A stretch of DNA of 64,000 nt from Achromobacter sp. HZ34 (GCF_002209485.1 NZ_NJIX01000010.1:124001-188000), one strand, 5' to 3'; positions 46,992 through 56,838 are shown, numbered from the stretch's first letter. A program made the numbers and translations. Notes: a model not told the origin generated them from the letters alone.

Positions 46992-49064
46992 ATGTCTAGC
47001 TCACCCAATCTGTACCTGCTCATCGCGCTGGCGCCGCTGGCAGGCGCCATCCTGGCCGGCCTGTTCGGCACCGGCTTCCTGGGCCGTCCCATCGGGCGGC
47101 GCGGCGCGCACATGATCACCATCCTCGGTGTGTTGATCTCCACCGTCGGCTCTTTCATGGTGCTGGGCGATGTGCTCAACGGCCATCGCTTCGACGGCCT
47201 GGTCTACACGTGGAGCCTGATCGGCAACACCCCGCTGAACATCGGCTTCCTGATCGACCCGCTGTCGGCCATGATGATGGTGGTGGTGACCTCGGTGTCG
47301 CTGATGGTGCACATCTACACCATCGGCTACATGGCCGACGATCCCGGCTACCAGCGCTTCTTCGCCTACATCTCGCTGTTCACCTTCTCCATGCTGATGC
47401 TGGTGATGTCGAACAACATGGTGCAGCTGTTCTTCGGCTGGGAAGCCGTGGGCCTGGTGTCCTACCTGCTGATCGGCTTCTGGTACACCCGCAAGACCGC
47501 CATCTTCGCCAACATGAAGGCCTTCCTGATCAACCGGGTCGGCGACTTCGGTTTCGTGCTGGGCATCGGCCTGCTGTTCCACTACGCGGGTTCCATGCAG
47601 TACGGCGACGTGTTCTCGCAAGCCGACAAGCTGGCCGGCATGACCTTCCCCGGCACCGACTGGATGATGATCACGGTGGCGTGTATCTGCCTGTTCATCG
47701 GCGCCATGGGTAAATCGGCGCAGGTACCCCTGCATGCCTGGCTGCCCGACTCGATGGAAGGCCCGACCCCGATCTCGGCGCTGATCCACGCGGCGACGAT
47801 GGTGACGGCCGGCATCTTCATGGTGGCGCGTTTCTCGCCCCTGTTCGAGCACTCCGATACCGCGCTGTCCTTCATCATCGTGATCGGCGCCATCGGCGCG
47901 CTGTTCCTGGGCATCCTGGGCATCATCCAGACCGACATCAAGCGCGTGGTGGCGTACTCCACGCTGTCGCAGCTGGGCTACATGACGGTTGCCCTGGGCG
48001 CGTCGGCCTACTCGGTGGCTATCTTCCACCTGATGACCCACGCGTTCTTCAAGGCGCTGCTGTTCCTGGGCGCGGGCTCGGTGATCATCGGCATGCACCA
48101 CGACCAGGACATCCGCAACATGGGTGGCCTGCGCAAGTACATGCCCATCACCTGGATCACGTTCCTGATCGGTACGCTGGCACTGGTCGGCACGCCGTTC
48201 TTCTCGGGCTTCTACTCGAAGGAACACATCATCGAGGCCGCCGGCGCCGCCGACGTGTGGGGCGCGGGCTTTGCCCACTACGCCACCCTGATCGGCGTGT
48301 TCGTCACCTCGCTGTATTCCTTCCGGGTGTACTTCCTGGTGTTCCACGGCAAGCCGCGTTTCGATACGCACGAACATGATCACGGCCACGGCCACGACGA
48401 TCACGCTCACGGCCACGATGCCCATGGCCACGATGCGCACGCCCATGACGACCATGGTCACGACGACCACGGCCATCACAGCGGTCCGCCGCATGAATCG
48501 CCCTGGGTCGTTACGCTGCCCTTGATCCTGCTGGCCATTCCGTCGGTCGTCATCGGCGCGCTGGTGGTCGATCCGATGCTGTTCGGCAAGTACTTCAACG
48601 GCGTCATCAGCGTGCTGCCGCAACACCCGGCCATGCACGAGCTGTCCGAGGAATGGCACGGCTGGGTCGAGTTCGGCACGCACGCCTTCACCACGCTGCC
48701 GTTCTGGCTGGTGGTCGCCGGCGCCGTGGTTGCCTGGTACTGCTACCTGATCAACCCGAAGGTTCCGGCCAAGATCTACAGCAGCCTGTCCGGCATCAAC
48801 CGCATCCTCGAGAACAAGTACTTCGTCGACTGGTTCAACGAGCAGGTGATCGCACGCGGCGCGCGCTGCCTGGGCCGTGGCCTGTGGCAGGCGGGTGACC
48901 GCGGCCTCATCGATGGCGTGATCATCAACGGCAGCGCCAAGCTGGTGGGCTGGGTGGCGAGTGTCAGCCGCCTCCTGCAGTCCGGCTACATCTATCACTA
49001 CGCCTTCGCCATGATCATCGGCATCCTGGCCCTGGTGACCTTCTTCGTACTGATTCCCCAATGA
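46992..49064 (+). CDS. nuoL: NADH-quinone oxidoreductase subunit L, with His-rich loop
   Basis: 690-aa antiporter-like proton-pumping subunit at the distal end of the membrane arm. Signatures are the conserved FFGWEAVGLVSYLLIGFW with the functional Glu, MGKSAQVPLHAWLPDSMEGPTPISALIHAATMVTAGIFM, and the long C-terminal lateral helix region. Residues 460-501 form a loop with 18 histidines in 42 residues, mixed with Asp, Gly and Ala, not part of the core fold (see findings). The stop overlaps the nuoM start region by four bases. Confidence 0.96.
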   Translation: MSSSPNLYLLIALAPLAGAILAGLFGTGFLGRPIGRRGAHMITILGVLISTVGSFMVLGDVLNGHRFDGLVYTWSLIGNTPLNIGFLIDPLSAMMMVVVTSVSLMVHIYTIGYMADDPGYQRFFAYISLFTFSMLMLVMSNNMVQLFFGWEAVGLVSYLLIGFWYTRKTAIFANMKAFLINRVGDFGFVLGIGLLFHYAGSMQYGDVFSQADKLAGMTFPGTDWMMITVACICLFIGAMGKSAQVPLHAWLPDSMEGPTPISALIHAATMVTAGIFMVARFSPLFEHSDTALSFIIVIGAIGALFLGILGIIQTDIKRVVAYSTLSQLGYMTVALGASAYSVAIFHLMTHAFFKALLFLGAGSVIIGMHHDQDIRNMGGLRKYMPITWITFLIGTLALVGTPFFSGFYSKEHIIEAAGAADVWGAGFAHYATLIGVFVTSLYSFRVYFLVFHGKPRFDTHEHDHGHGHDDHAHGHDAHGHDAHAHDDHGHDDHGHHSGPPHESPWVVTLPLILLAIPSVVIGALVVDPMLFGKYFNGVISVLPQHPAMHELSEEWHGWVEFGTHAFTTLPFWLVVAGAVVAWYCYLINPKVPAKIYSSLSGINRILENKYFVDWFNEQVIARGARCLGRGLWQAGDRGLIDGVIINGSAKLVGWVASVSRLLQSGYIYHYAFAMIIGILALVTFFVLIPQ

Positions 49065-50563
49065 TGGCTAGCGAGATGGCATCCCAAACTTTCCCCTGGC
49101 TTACGCTCGCGGTCTTTGTGCCCATCGTCTTCGGCCTGCTGGTGCTGGCCCTGGGCGGTGACAACAAACGCGGCCTGACGCTCGGACTGTCGCTGATCGG
49201 CGCGATCGCCGGTTTCCTGGTGACGATTCCGCTGTATACCGGCTTCGAGACGTCGTCCGCGGCCATGCAGTTCGTCGAGAAGGCCTCCTGGATTTCCTCC
49301 TTCAACGTCAACTACCACCTTGGTATCGACGGTATTTCGCTGTGGTTCGTGCTGCTGACCGCCTTCATCACCATCATCGTGGTGCTGGCCGGCTGGGAAG
49401 TGATCACCAGCCGCGTGGCGCAGTACATGGGGGCGTTCCTGATCCTGTCCGGCCTGATGATCGGCGTGTTCGTGGCGATGGACGGCCTGCTGTTCTACGT
49501 CTTCTTCGAAGCCACGCTGATCCCGATGTACATCATCGTCGGCGTGTGGGGCGGTCCCAACCGCGTCTACGCGGCCTTCAAGTTCTTCCTGTACACGCTG
49601 CTCGGTTCGCTGCTGACGCTGATTGCCTTCATCTACCTGTGGAATACGTCGGGCGGTTCGTTCGACATCGCCACCTGGCAGAACCTGAAGTTGGGCATGA
49701 CCCCGCAGATCCTGATCTTCGTGGCCCTGCTGGCGGCCTTCGCCGTCAAGGTGCCGATGTGGCCGGTGCATACCTGGCTGCCGGATGCCCACGTGGAAGC
49801 GCCTACCGGCGGTTCCATCGTGCTGGCCGCCATCATGCTGAAGCTGGGCGCCTACGGTTTCCTGCGGTTCTCGCTGCCCATCGCTCCCGATGCCTCGCAT
49901 AGCCTGGCCGGCATGATGATCACGCTGTCGCTGATCGCCGTGATCTACATCGGCCTGGTGGCGATCGTCCAGGAAGACATGAAGAAGCTGGTGGCGTACT
50001 CGTCCGTGGCGCACATGGGCTTTGTCACCCTGGGCTTCTTCGTGTTCAACACCGCCGGTATCGAAGGCGCCATCGTGCAGATGATTTCGCACGGCTTCGT
50101 GTCGGGTGCGATGTTCATGTGTATCGGCGTGCTGTACGACCGCGTGCACAGCCGCCGCATCGCCGACTACGGCGGTGTGGTCAACACGATGCCGCGCTTC
50201 GTCACCTTCTTCGTGCTGTTCTCCATGGCCAACAGCGGCCTGCCGGCCACCAGCGGCTTCGTTGGTGAATTCATGGTGATCATGGGCGCGGTGGAGCACA
50301 ACTTCTGGATCGGCCTGCTGGCCGCCACCGCCCTGATCCTGGGCGCGTCGTACTCGCTGTGGATGGTCAAGCGCGTGGCCTTCGGCGAAATCGCCAACGA
50401 TCATGTGCGTGCCCTGACCGATATCAACCGCCGCGAATTCCTGATTCTGGGCGTGATGGCTATCGCCGTGTTGTACATGGGTATCTATCCCAAGCCCTTT
50501 ACCGACGTCATGCACGCTTCGGTTCAGGCCCTGATGCAACACGTTGCCGTGTCGAAACTGTAA
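49061..50563 (+). CDS. nuoM: NADH-quinone oxidoreductase subunit M
   Basis: 500-aa antiporter-like proton-pumping subunit with about 14 helices. Motifs are GIDGISLWFVLLTAFIT, FFEATLIPMYIIVGVWGG with the key Glu, the broken-helix region AAFAVKVPMWPVHTWLPDAHVEAPTGGSIVLAAIMLKLGAYG, and EDMKKLVAYSSVAHMGFV. Start ATG 49061 overlaps nuoL by four bases; a second ATG at 49064 is possible. Full length. Confidence 0.96.
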   Translation: MMASEMASQTFPWLTLAVFVPIVFGLLVLALGGDNKRGLTLGLSLIGAIAGFLVTIPLYTGFETSSAAMQFVEKASWISSFNVNYHLGIDGISLWFVLLTAFITIIVVLAGWEVITSRVAQYMGAFLILSGLMIGVFVAMDGLLFYVFFEATLIPMYIIVGVWGGPNRVYAAFKFFLYTLLGSLLTLIAFIYLWNTSGGSFDIATWQNLKLGMTPQILIFVALLAAFAVKVPMWPVHTWLPDAHVEAPTGGSIVLAAIMLKLGAYGFLRFSLPIAPDASHSLAGMMITLSLIAVIYIGLVAIVQEDMKKLVAYSSVAHMGFVTLGFFVFNTAGIEGAIVQMISHGFVSGAMFMCIGVLYDRVHSRRIADYGGVVNTMPRFVTFFVLFSMANSGLPATSGFVGEFMVIMGAVEHNFWIGLLAATALILGASYSLWMVKRVAFGEIANDHVRALTDINRREFLILGVMAIAVLYMGIYPKPFTDVMHASVQALMQHVAVSKL

Positions 50564-50576
50564 GACTTAGACCCCT

Positions 50577-52055
50577 ATGCAAACCTCATTCGACTTTGCC
50601 TTGGCGGCACCCGAGATCATCCTGTTGGTGATGGGTGCGGTGGTTCTGCTGATCGATGCGGTCAGTGGCCACCCGACGCGCTTCCTCACCTACGTGGTGT
50701 CCCTGTTGACGCTGGTGATACTGACCATCGTGTCGGCAGTGCAATGGAGCAACGGCGTTACCGGCCGGACCTTCGACGGCCTGTTCGTCACCGATGGCCT
50801 GAGCCATCTGCTGAAGATCGCGTCATATATCGCTGTTGGCGTCACGCTGGTGTACGGCCGCATCTACTCGCAAAGCCGCGACATGCTGCGTGGCGGCGAG
50901 CTCTATGTGCTGGCGCTGTTTGCCCTGCTGGGCCAGATGGTGATGATCTCCTCGGGTAACCTGCTGTCGATCTACCTGGGGCTGGAACTGATGTCGCTGG
51001 CGCTGTACGCGCTGATCGCCCTGCGTCGCGACGACGCCACGGCCACCGAGGCCGCGATGAAGTACTTCGTGCTGGGCGCGCTGGCGTCGGGTTTCCTGCT
51101 GTACGGCATGTCCATGATCTACGGCGCGACTGGCCACCTGGACCTGCAACAAGTGGGCGAGGTCATCGCCGCGGGCAAGGCGCAGAAGCTGGCGCTGGTG
51201 TTCGGTGTGGTGTTCATCGTCGCCGGCCTGGCGTTCAAGCTGGGCGCCGCGCCGTTCCATATGTGGGTGCCCGACGTTTACGACGGTTCGCCCACGGCGG
51301 TGACGCTGTTGCTGGGTGCCGCGCCCAAGCTGGCCGCGTTTGCCATGACCCTGCGGGTGCTGGTCGAAGCGCTGCATGGCCTGGCCACGGACTGGCAGCC
51401 CATGCTGCTGATCCTGGCGGTGCTTTCGCTGGCCATCGGCAACATCACGGCCATCGCCCAGAGCAACTTCAAGCGCATGCTGGCTTATTCGACCATTTCG
51501 CACATGGGCTTCGTGCTGCTGGGCTTGAGCGCGGGTGTGGTGGCGGGGCGTGAAGGTTCGGCCAATGCCTACGGCGCGGCGTTGTTCTACATGATCACCT
51601 ATGTGCTGACCACGCTGGGCAGCTTCGGTATGGTGCTGCTGCTGTCGCGCGATGGTTTCGAGTGCGACAACATCGACGACCTGAAGGGTTTGAACCGCCG
51701 CAGCCCGTGGCACGCGTTCATCGTGCTGCTGCTGATGGTGTCGTTGACCGGCTTGCCGCCCACGGTTGGTTTCTATGCCAAGCTGGCGGTGTTGCAGCCC
51801 TTGATCCAGGCGGGTCACGTGACGATCGCCGTCATTGCGGTGATGTTCTCGCTGATCGGTGCGTTCTACTACCTGCGCGTGGTCAAGGTCGTGTACTTCG
51901 ACGAGCCGGTCGGTGAAGCGCAGCCGCTGCGTGCGACGGTTGCCCAACGTGGCCTGATGTCCGTCAATGGCGCCTTGCTGCTGGTCCTGGGCCTGTTGCC
52001 GGGTGGGCTGATGGCGGCGTGCATCCACGCCATCCAGACGTCGCTGGGTCTGTGA
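50577..52055 (+). CDS. nuoN: NADH-quinone oxidoreductase subunit N
   Basis: 492-aa antiporter-like proton-pumping subunit, last of the nuo set. Motifs are [57 protein letters not shown], and [21 protein letters not shown]. Followed 28 bases later by the DUF2818 gene, so that gene is probably in the same transcript. Full length. Confidence 0.96.
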   Translation: MQTSFDFALAAPEIILLVMGAVVLLIDAVSGHPTRFLTYVVSLLTLVILTIVSAVQWSNGVTGRTFDGLFVTDGLSHLLKIASYIAVGVTLVYGRIYSQSRDMLRGGELYVLALFALLGQMVMISSGNLLSIYLGLELMSLALYALIALRRDDATATEAAMKYFVLGALASGFLLYGMSMIYGATGHLDLQQVGEVIAAGKAQKLALVFGVVFIVAGLAFKLGAAPFHMWVPDVYDGSPTAVTLLLGAAPKLAAFAMTLRVLVEALHGLATDWQPMLLILAVLSLAIGNITAIAQSNFKRMLAYSTISHMGFVLLGLSAGVVAGREGSANAYGAALFYMITYVLTTLGSFGMVLLLSRDGFECDNIDDLKGLNRRSPWHAFIVLLLMVSLTGLPPTVGFYAKLAVLQPLIQAGHVTIAVIAVMFSLIGAFYYLRVVKVVYFDEPVGEAQPLRATVAQRGLMSVNGALLLVLGLLPGGLMAACIHAIQTSLGL

Positions 52056-52083
52056 ACGGCGCTGCCGTTGTCGTCGGTCATCG

Positions 52084-52419
52084 ATGAACCAGACTCTTGC
52101 TGTATGGCTGCTGATCGCGCTTGCCGCGGTCAGCGCCAATCTTCCCTTTCTCAATGAACGCGTGTTTGCGTTGTTTGCATGGCGCAAGGGCGGAGCACCG
52201 GCCGTCAAGCCGTTCTGGCTGCGGATGTTCGAGGTGCTGGTGTTTTATGTCGTGGTGGGCCTGATCGGCTTCGCCTTCGAGTCGGCGCTTGGAAATCCGT
52301 TTCCGCAGGGATGGCAGTTCTATGCCATCGGCCTGTGCCTGTTCCTGGTGCTTGGATATCCCGGCTTCGTGATTCGGTATCTGCACAGACGGCACAAGCG
52401 CGGCGCCCCTGACGCGTAG
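52084..52419 (+). CDS. DUF2818 small membrane protein at the end of the nuo operon
   Basis: 111-aa integral membrane protein with three predicted helices (LAVWLLIALAAVSANLPF, VLVFYVVVGLIGFAFESAL, FYAIGLCLFLVLGYPGFVIRYL) and a basic C-terminus (HRRHKRG). It matches the DUF2818 family, which in beta-proteobacteria typically follows nuoN. The role is unknown; an assembly or accessory function for complex I is a positional guess. A strong terminator lies 29 bases downstream. Confidence 0.88.
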   Translation: MNQTLAVWLLIALAAVSANLPFLNERVFALFAWRKGGAPAVKPFWLRMFEVLVFYVVVGLIGFAFESALGNPFPQGWQFYAIGLCLFLVLGYPGFVIRYLHRRHKRGAPDA

Positions 52420-52447
52420 TTTCCCGGATTTCATGATCGCTCATCGA

Positions 52448-52479
52448 CTTCGCCTTCCTCACGGAAGGCGAAGTTTTTT
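52448..52479 (+). terminator. Rho-independent terminator of the nuo operon
   Basis: CTTCGCCTTCC (52448-52458) and GGAAGGCGAAG (52463-52473) form a perfect 11-base stem with a TCAC loop, followed by six T residues. It lies 29 bases after the DUF2818 stop and closes the operon. Confidence 0.95.
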
Positions 52480-52657
52480 GTTTCTGGATTTTGAAGCGCA
52501 GCCAACCTCTGGCACCCAAAAACTTAAAATATCCTGACAGTTCAACAGCTTGCACAAATTGTGGCGCTTTGGCGACGAAGCTTCCTCTTTTTGAAAAAAC
52601 GCGCTTTGTGGAGATTGTGTGAGGAGCTTCGTCTATGTATGATTCAGGACGCAAACA

Positions 52658-52684
52658 AATAAGAATCATTGTCGTTATCATTTT
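52658..52684. promoter_or_regulatory. Fur box upstream of the catecholate-type receptor gene
   Basis: AATAAGAATCATTGTCGTTATCATTTT reads as four adjacent NATWAT-like hexamers (AATAAG, AATCAT, TGTCGT, TATCAT) and lies 12-38 bases before the receptor ATG. It is in an AT-rich stretch and resembles Fur sites of beta-proteobacterial siderophore receptor genes. Iron repression is inferred. Confidence 0.75.
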
Positions 52685-52695
52685 AAGAAAGCCTC

Positions 52696-55032
52696 ATGAC
52701 CTACATCACGAACCGCAAGGGGGCGCCGGCAAGGGCGCTGGTTAACAGCAGCGCCATGGGTACGGCCGCTGCATCCGTTCTGGCCACCGTCATGCTGGGA
52801 CACGCCGCCCCGGCCGTCGCGCAAACCGCCACGCCGCCGAGCACCGCCACCACCATGGCGCCCGTCAAGACCACCGCCGATACCGGCAACGAATACAAGG
52901 CCAACAAGCTTGAGTCGCCCAAGTTCACCCAGCCCTTGGTCGACACCACGCAGACCGTGCAAGTGATCACGCAGCAGACCATGCGCGACCAGCAAGCCAC
53001 GACCTTGACCGATGCCATGCGTAACGTGGCCGGAGCCGGCACCTTCTTCGCCGGTGAGAACGGTTCGACTAGCACGGGCGACACCATCTACCTGCGCGGT
53101 TTCGATACCTCGAACAGCATCTATATCGACGGCATCCGCGACACGGCCTCGGTCAAGCGCGACATGTTCAACACCGAATCAGTGGAAGTCATCAAAGGCC
53201 CTTCCGGTTCGGACTATGGCCGCAGCGCGCCCAGTGGCTCGATCAACCTGAACACCAAGCAGGCCAAGCTGGAAGACAGCTTCGACCTGAGCACCGGCAT
53301 TGGCAGCGCCCGCTACAAGCGCGGCACGCTGGACTGGAACCGCCAGCTGGGCGATACCTCGGCCTTCCGCCTGAACGTCATGGGCCTGGATTCCGACCAG
53401 GCCGGCCGCAACCAGATCGAAAATAACCGCTGGGGCATCGCCCCGTCGCTGGCCTGGGGCCTGGGTACCGACAACCGCGTGTACCTGAACTTCATGCATG
53501 TGCGCCAGACCAACGTACCGGACGGCGGCATTCCGACGATCGGCCTGCCGGGCTACAGCGCGCCCAGCGCTGCCTTGGGCTGGATGAACAACGCGCCCAG
53601 GGTCGACACCAATAATTTCTACGGCACGACGTCCGACCACGACTACGTGGACACGGACATGGCGACGATACGCTTCGAGCACGACTTCAACGCCGAAACC
53701 ACCTTGCGCAATACCACCCGCTGGGCGCGCACCAAGGAAAACTACCTGCTGACGTCGTTCCTGGTTTCGGCGCCTACCGCGCCCTACACCTCGGGTATCC
53801 AGCCGGGTTACCGGGCCGGCGATCCGTACAGCTTGTACGTCGCCCGCACCCCGACGCTGAAGAATGTCAGCAACCGGATCCTGACCAACCAGACCAACCT
53901 GACGACCAAGTTCAATACCGGCTCGCTCAAGCATGACGTCAGCGCCGGCTTCGAGTTGACCCGCGAGACCCAATACAACTACGGCCTGTCCGCCGCGACG
54001 GAAGCACCGGTCAACCTTTACGACCCGGACAGCAGCGTCAGCGCCATGGGCATCCATCCCAACGGTGCCGATGCGCATGCCAAGACCGATACGGTCGCGG
54101 CCTACATCTTCGACACGGTCGAAATGAACGACTGGTGGCAGGTCAACGGCGGCATTCGCCTGGATCACTACCGCACCACCTACGACAGCGCCACCGCTTG
54201 CGGCGGCACCGGTCGCAACGTGGTGTCTTGCAACGGCGCGCCTACCGGTTCGCCGGTCGGCACCATCGACACCAAGGCGTCGGGCAATCTGGTCGACTGG
54301 AAGCTGGGCACCTTGTTCCGCGTCGCGGCCAACGGCAATGTCTACGCCAACTATGGCGTGTCGCAGCAGCCGCCGGGCGGTTCCACCTTCACGTTGGCGG
54401 CCGACGGTGCCAACGCCAACAGCCCCGACTTCAAGCCGCAGAAGGCCAAGACGGCGGAACTGGGTACCAAGTGGGAATTGTTCGACCGCAATCTGCTGGC
54501 CTCTGCTGCCTTGTTCCGCACCGAGGTGGAAAACGACGTGCAGACCGAATCGGACGGCACCATCTCGCAGACCGCGAAGAAGAAGGTGCAGGGCCTGGAA
54601 CTGGGGCTGGCGGGCCAGTTCACGGAGAACTGGTCGGCCACCGCCGGCTACACGATCCAGAACGCCACCGTGGATAACGGTCCGTCGGTGACGCAAAATG
54701 GCGGCAACAACCTGAGCTACACGCCCAAGCATGCGTTCTCGGCGTGGACTACCTATAAGTTGCCGTATGGTTTCCGCCTCGGCGGCGGCGCGCGCTACGT
54801 AGGCAGCATGGACCGCGGCACGGACGGCGCGGTCGGCACGCCGGACCACGTGCAGTCGTATTGGGTGTTCGATGCCATGGCCGGCTACCAGGCCACCAAG
54901 AACCTGGACTTCCAGTTCAACGTCTACAACCTGTTCAACAAGGACTATGTGGCGGCGATCAACAAGAGCGGATATCGTTACTTCCCGGGCGCGCCGCGCA
55001 CCGTGCTGCTGACGGCGAACATCCACTTCTGA
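52696..55032 (+). CDS. TonB-dependent catecholate-type siderophore receptor (Fiu/BfrD-like)
   Basis: A 778-aa outer-membrane receptor without an STN domain. A signal peptide ends near APAVAQT (about residue 43). The plug has TQTVQVITQQTMRDQQATTLTDAMRNVAG, YLRGFDTSNSIYIDGIRDTASVKRDMFNTESVEVIKGPSGSDYGRSAPSGSINL. The barrel ends ...LFNKDYVAAINKSGYRYFPGAPRTVLLTANIHF with terminal Phe. The plug sequence style matches Fiu and other catecholate receptors. A Fur box precedes it, and a PiuC-like oxygenase follows, the common pair for catecholate uptake. The siderophore is not determinable. Confidence 0.94.
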   Translation: MTYITNRKGAPARALVNSSAMGTAAASVLATVMLGHAAPAVAQTATPPSTATTMAPVKTTADTGNEYKANKLESPKFTQPLVDTTQTVQVITQQTMRDQQATTLTDAMRNVAGAGTFFAGENGSTSTGDTIYLRGFDTSNSIYIDGIRDTASVKRDMFNTESVEVIKGPSGSDYGRSAPSGSINLNTKQAKLEDSFDLSTGIGSARYKRGTLDWNRQLGDTSAFRLNVMGLDSDQAGRNQIENNRWGIAPSLAWGLGTDNRVYLNFMHVRQTNVPDGGIPTIGLPGYSAPSAALGWMNNAPRVDTNNFYGTTSDHDYVDTDMATIRFEHDFNAETTLRNTTRWARTKENYLLTSFLVSAPTAPYTSGIQPGYRAGDPYSLYVARTPTLKNVSNRILTNQTNLTTKFNTGSLKHDVSAGFELTRETQYNYGLSAATEAPVNLYDPDSSVSAMGIHPNGADAHAKTDTVAAYIFDTVEMNDWWQVNGGIRLDHYRTTYDSATACGGTGRNVVSCNGAPTGSPVGTIDTKASGNLVDWKLGTLFRVAANGNVYANYGVSQQPPGGSTFTLAADGANANSPDFKPQKAKTAELGTKWELFDRNLLASAALFRTEVENDVQTESDGTISQTAKKKVQGLELGLAGQFTENWSATAGYTIQNATVDNGPSVTQNGGNNLSYTPKHAFSAWTTYKLPYGFRLGGGARYVGSMDRGTDGAVGTPDHVQSYWVFDAMAGYQATKNLDFQFNVYNLFNKDYVAAINKSGYRYFPGAPRTVLLTANIHF

Positions 55033-55057
55033 TCGTTCGGACATAAAGCTGGGCAGG

Positions 55058-55104
55058 CCGCCGGAGGCAGGACATGGGGATACCCCATGGGCCGCTTCCG
55101 GCGG
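55058..55104. other. Nested hairpin between the receptor gene and the PiuC-like gene
   Basis: Outer arms CCGCCGGA (55058-55065) and TCCGGCGG (55097-55104) enclose a perfect inner dyad CATGGGG-ATA-CCCCATG (55073-55089), with GGC/GCC pairing between. It is 25 bases after the receptor stop and about 80 before the next start, with no U-run. It may stabilise the receptor mRNA or reduce read-through into the oxygenase gene. Confidence 0.6.
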
Positions 55105-55182
55105 TGCCGTTCTGGCGTGCGCCTGGCCCATACCTGAGCCAGAGACGTTTTCCGGACACGCTATCTTTACGAGGCCATTGCC

Positions 55183-55863
55183 ATGATGCTGCACATACCC
55201 CAGATCCTGCAGCCCGACGAAGTGCGGGAGCTGCGCAAGCGCATGGATGCCGCCCCCTGGGTCGACGGCCGGGCCACCGTGGGGACGCAAGGCGCGGGCG
55301 TCAAGCGCAACCGGCAGCTGGACGACAACGCGGAGTTGACGCAGTCGCTGGCGGACGTGGTGCTGCGCGCGCTGGCGCGCAATGCCACGTATTTTTCCGC
55401 GGCCTTGCCCCTTCGAACCGTGCGTCCGCTTTTCAACAAGTACGCGTCCGCCGAGACCTATGGCTTTCACGTGGACGGCGCCGTGCGGGCGTTTCCCGGC
55501 GCGCCGGGCTGGCTGCGCACCGATCTTTCGGCCACGCTGTTCCTGTGCGATCCCGATGACTACGAGGGCGGCGAACTGACCGTGCGGGACACCTACGGCG
55601 AGCATGCCGTGAAGTTGCCCGCCGGTGACCTGGTGCTGTATCCCGCCAGCAGCCTGCATTGCGTCACGCCCGTCACCCGGGGCGAGCGTACTGGCTGTTT
55701 TTTCTGGATCCAGAGCATGGTGCGCGAACACGGCCGGCGCCAGATGCTGTTCGAACTGGACCAGACCATCCAGGCGCTGCGTGCGCAGCACGGCGAGAGC
55801 GAGCACATCCTGGCGCTGACCAACCACTACCACAACCTGCTGCGGGAGTGGACGGAGGTCTGA
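55183..55863 (+). CDS. PiuC/YbiX-like PKHD-type Fe(II)/2-oxoglutarate oxygenase
   Basis: A 226-aa cytoplasmic oxygenase of the PKHD hydroxylase family. The iron ligands fit H96 and D98 in GFHVDGAVR and H159 in SSLHCVTPV, with the 2-oxoglutarate arginine R169 in RGERTG. The N-terminal [20 protein letters not shown] is typical. It usually lies next to a catecholate receptor gene and is iron-repressed with it, although the substrate is not known. The start has two ATGs (55183, 55186). The receptor gene ends 150 bases upstream. Confidence 0.93.
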   Translation: MMLHIPQILQPDEVRELRKRMDAAPWVDGRATVGTQGAGVKRNRQLDDNAELTQSLADVVLRALARNATYFSAALPLRTVRPLFNKYASAETYGFHVDGAVRAFPGAPGWLRTDLSATLFLCDPDDYEGGELTVRDTYGEHAVKLPAGDLVLYPASSLHCVTPVTRGERTGCFFWIQSMVREHGRRQMLFELDQTIQALRAQHGESEHILALTNHYHNLLREWTEV

Positions 55864-55969
55864 CAGTCAGAAAAGCGTGAATGCGCGCCTGGCCCGTGCT
55901 TGCCGCCGGTGTGCAACTCACCGTCGCCCGTCGTCACCTATAGCAGACTTGCGTCGCATAGGAGGGTAT

Positions 55970-56836
55970 ATGTTGAGGGGAATCACCACGGGATCGCGCT
56001 GCGTCCAAGGCGGTCCGGTTCATGACGAAGGGGCCGTCGGCGGCGGTGTGCAGCCATTCCATTGCGGTCCAGCCCCGGCGCCGCGTGCGCGATTGAGCGG
56101 TATGTCGTCGGCAAGCGATAGGGCTGTCCCGACCGGCAGTCCCGGCGATCGGCCCTCGCTGAACTGGCATGACACCAAGGCGTTCAGGGCATCGTGGACC
56201 CGTCCCAGGGATATCGATGACCTGCCGCCGGCCACACGGATCGAATTCCGAACGATGCACTCTCCGGATGGCGTGCTGCGTGTACACGACGGCACCCGCC
56301 TATTCAGGCTCGCGCCCCCGGATGCGCTGATGGCGGATGGCAAGGCCATCGTCGCGGCGGAGGATGGCCAGACCGAAATACTGAATCACTTGCAATGGGT
56401 GGCGCGCGATCGCGTACTTGAGAGCGTGGTCAGCATACATGCGATGGAGCAGTATGTCGGCGTCGCCGTTTCCCCTGACGATGGCGTCAATGAGCTGGCC
56501 TCGCTGAAACAAAGCGCATGGCTCAAGCCGCCGCGGATGATGGCAGGGGACATTTCAGCCAACTGCCTGAAGGTCTCGCACACGCGCCCCAGCTGGGGGG
56601 AGGCCGTCGAGCATCCTGATTTCGTGCAGGTCGAGACCACCCTGGGGGAATTACGCGCACAGGGCGCGCAGTTCTTCCTGCTCAGCGTGCCCGAACCTCA
56701 CGGACGGGCCAAGGCCAAGAAGGCGTTCAACCGTCTGCGGGGGAAACCGCCGGCGCGCCATGACAAGAGGCAGTTGATGGTCGTCCTGCCCGAAGGCATG
56801 GGCTCCGTGACGATGGAGAAGTCCGGGAGCGGATAA
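55970..56836 (+). CDS. Unrecognised protein, disordered N-terminus
   Basis: A 288-aa protein I cannot place in a family. The ATG at 55970 follows a strong ribosome site (AGGAGGG, 3-4 bases spacing); a GTG at 55877 is in frame but has no good site. About the first 65 residues are Gly/Ser/Pro/Arg-rich and probably unstructured (TTGSRCVQGGPVHDEGAVGG, ARLSGMSSASDRAVPTGSPG). The rest looks folded, with mixed helix and strand (LPPATRIEFRTMHSPDGVLRVHDGTRLFRL, ILNHLQWVARDRVLESVVSIHAMEQYVGVAV) and a basic C-terminal part (RAKAKKAFNRLRGK). No signal peptide or membrane helix. Such an N-terminus is common in secreted effectors, but nothing here proves secretion. It converges on serB two bases away. Confidence 0.7.
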   Translation: MLRGITTGSRCVQGGPVHDEGAVGGGVQPFHCGPAPAPRARLSGMSSASDRAVPTGSPGDRPSLNWHDTKAFRASWTRPRDIDDLPPATRIEFRTMHSPDGVLRVHDGTRLFRLAPPDALMADGKAIVAAEDGQTEILNHLQWVARDRVLESVVSIHAMEQYVGVAVSPDDGVNELASLKQSAWLKPPRMMAGDISANCLKVSHTRPSWGEAVEHPDFVQVETTLGELRAQGAQFFLLSVPEPHGRAKAKKAFNRLRGKPPARHDKRQLMVVLPEGMGSVTMEKSGSG

Positions 56837-56838
56837 TC

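Noticed and set aside
47001-49061. A 686-codon open frame on the minus strand
   Set aside because: Antisense to nuoL. The many Asp/His/Glu codons reflect the complement of hydrophobic codons in the membrane protein.
53179-55833. An 884-codon open frame on the minus strand
   Set aside because: Antisense to the catecholate receptor and the PiuC-like gene, both certain genes.
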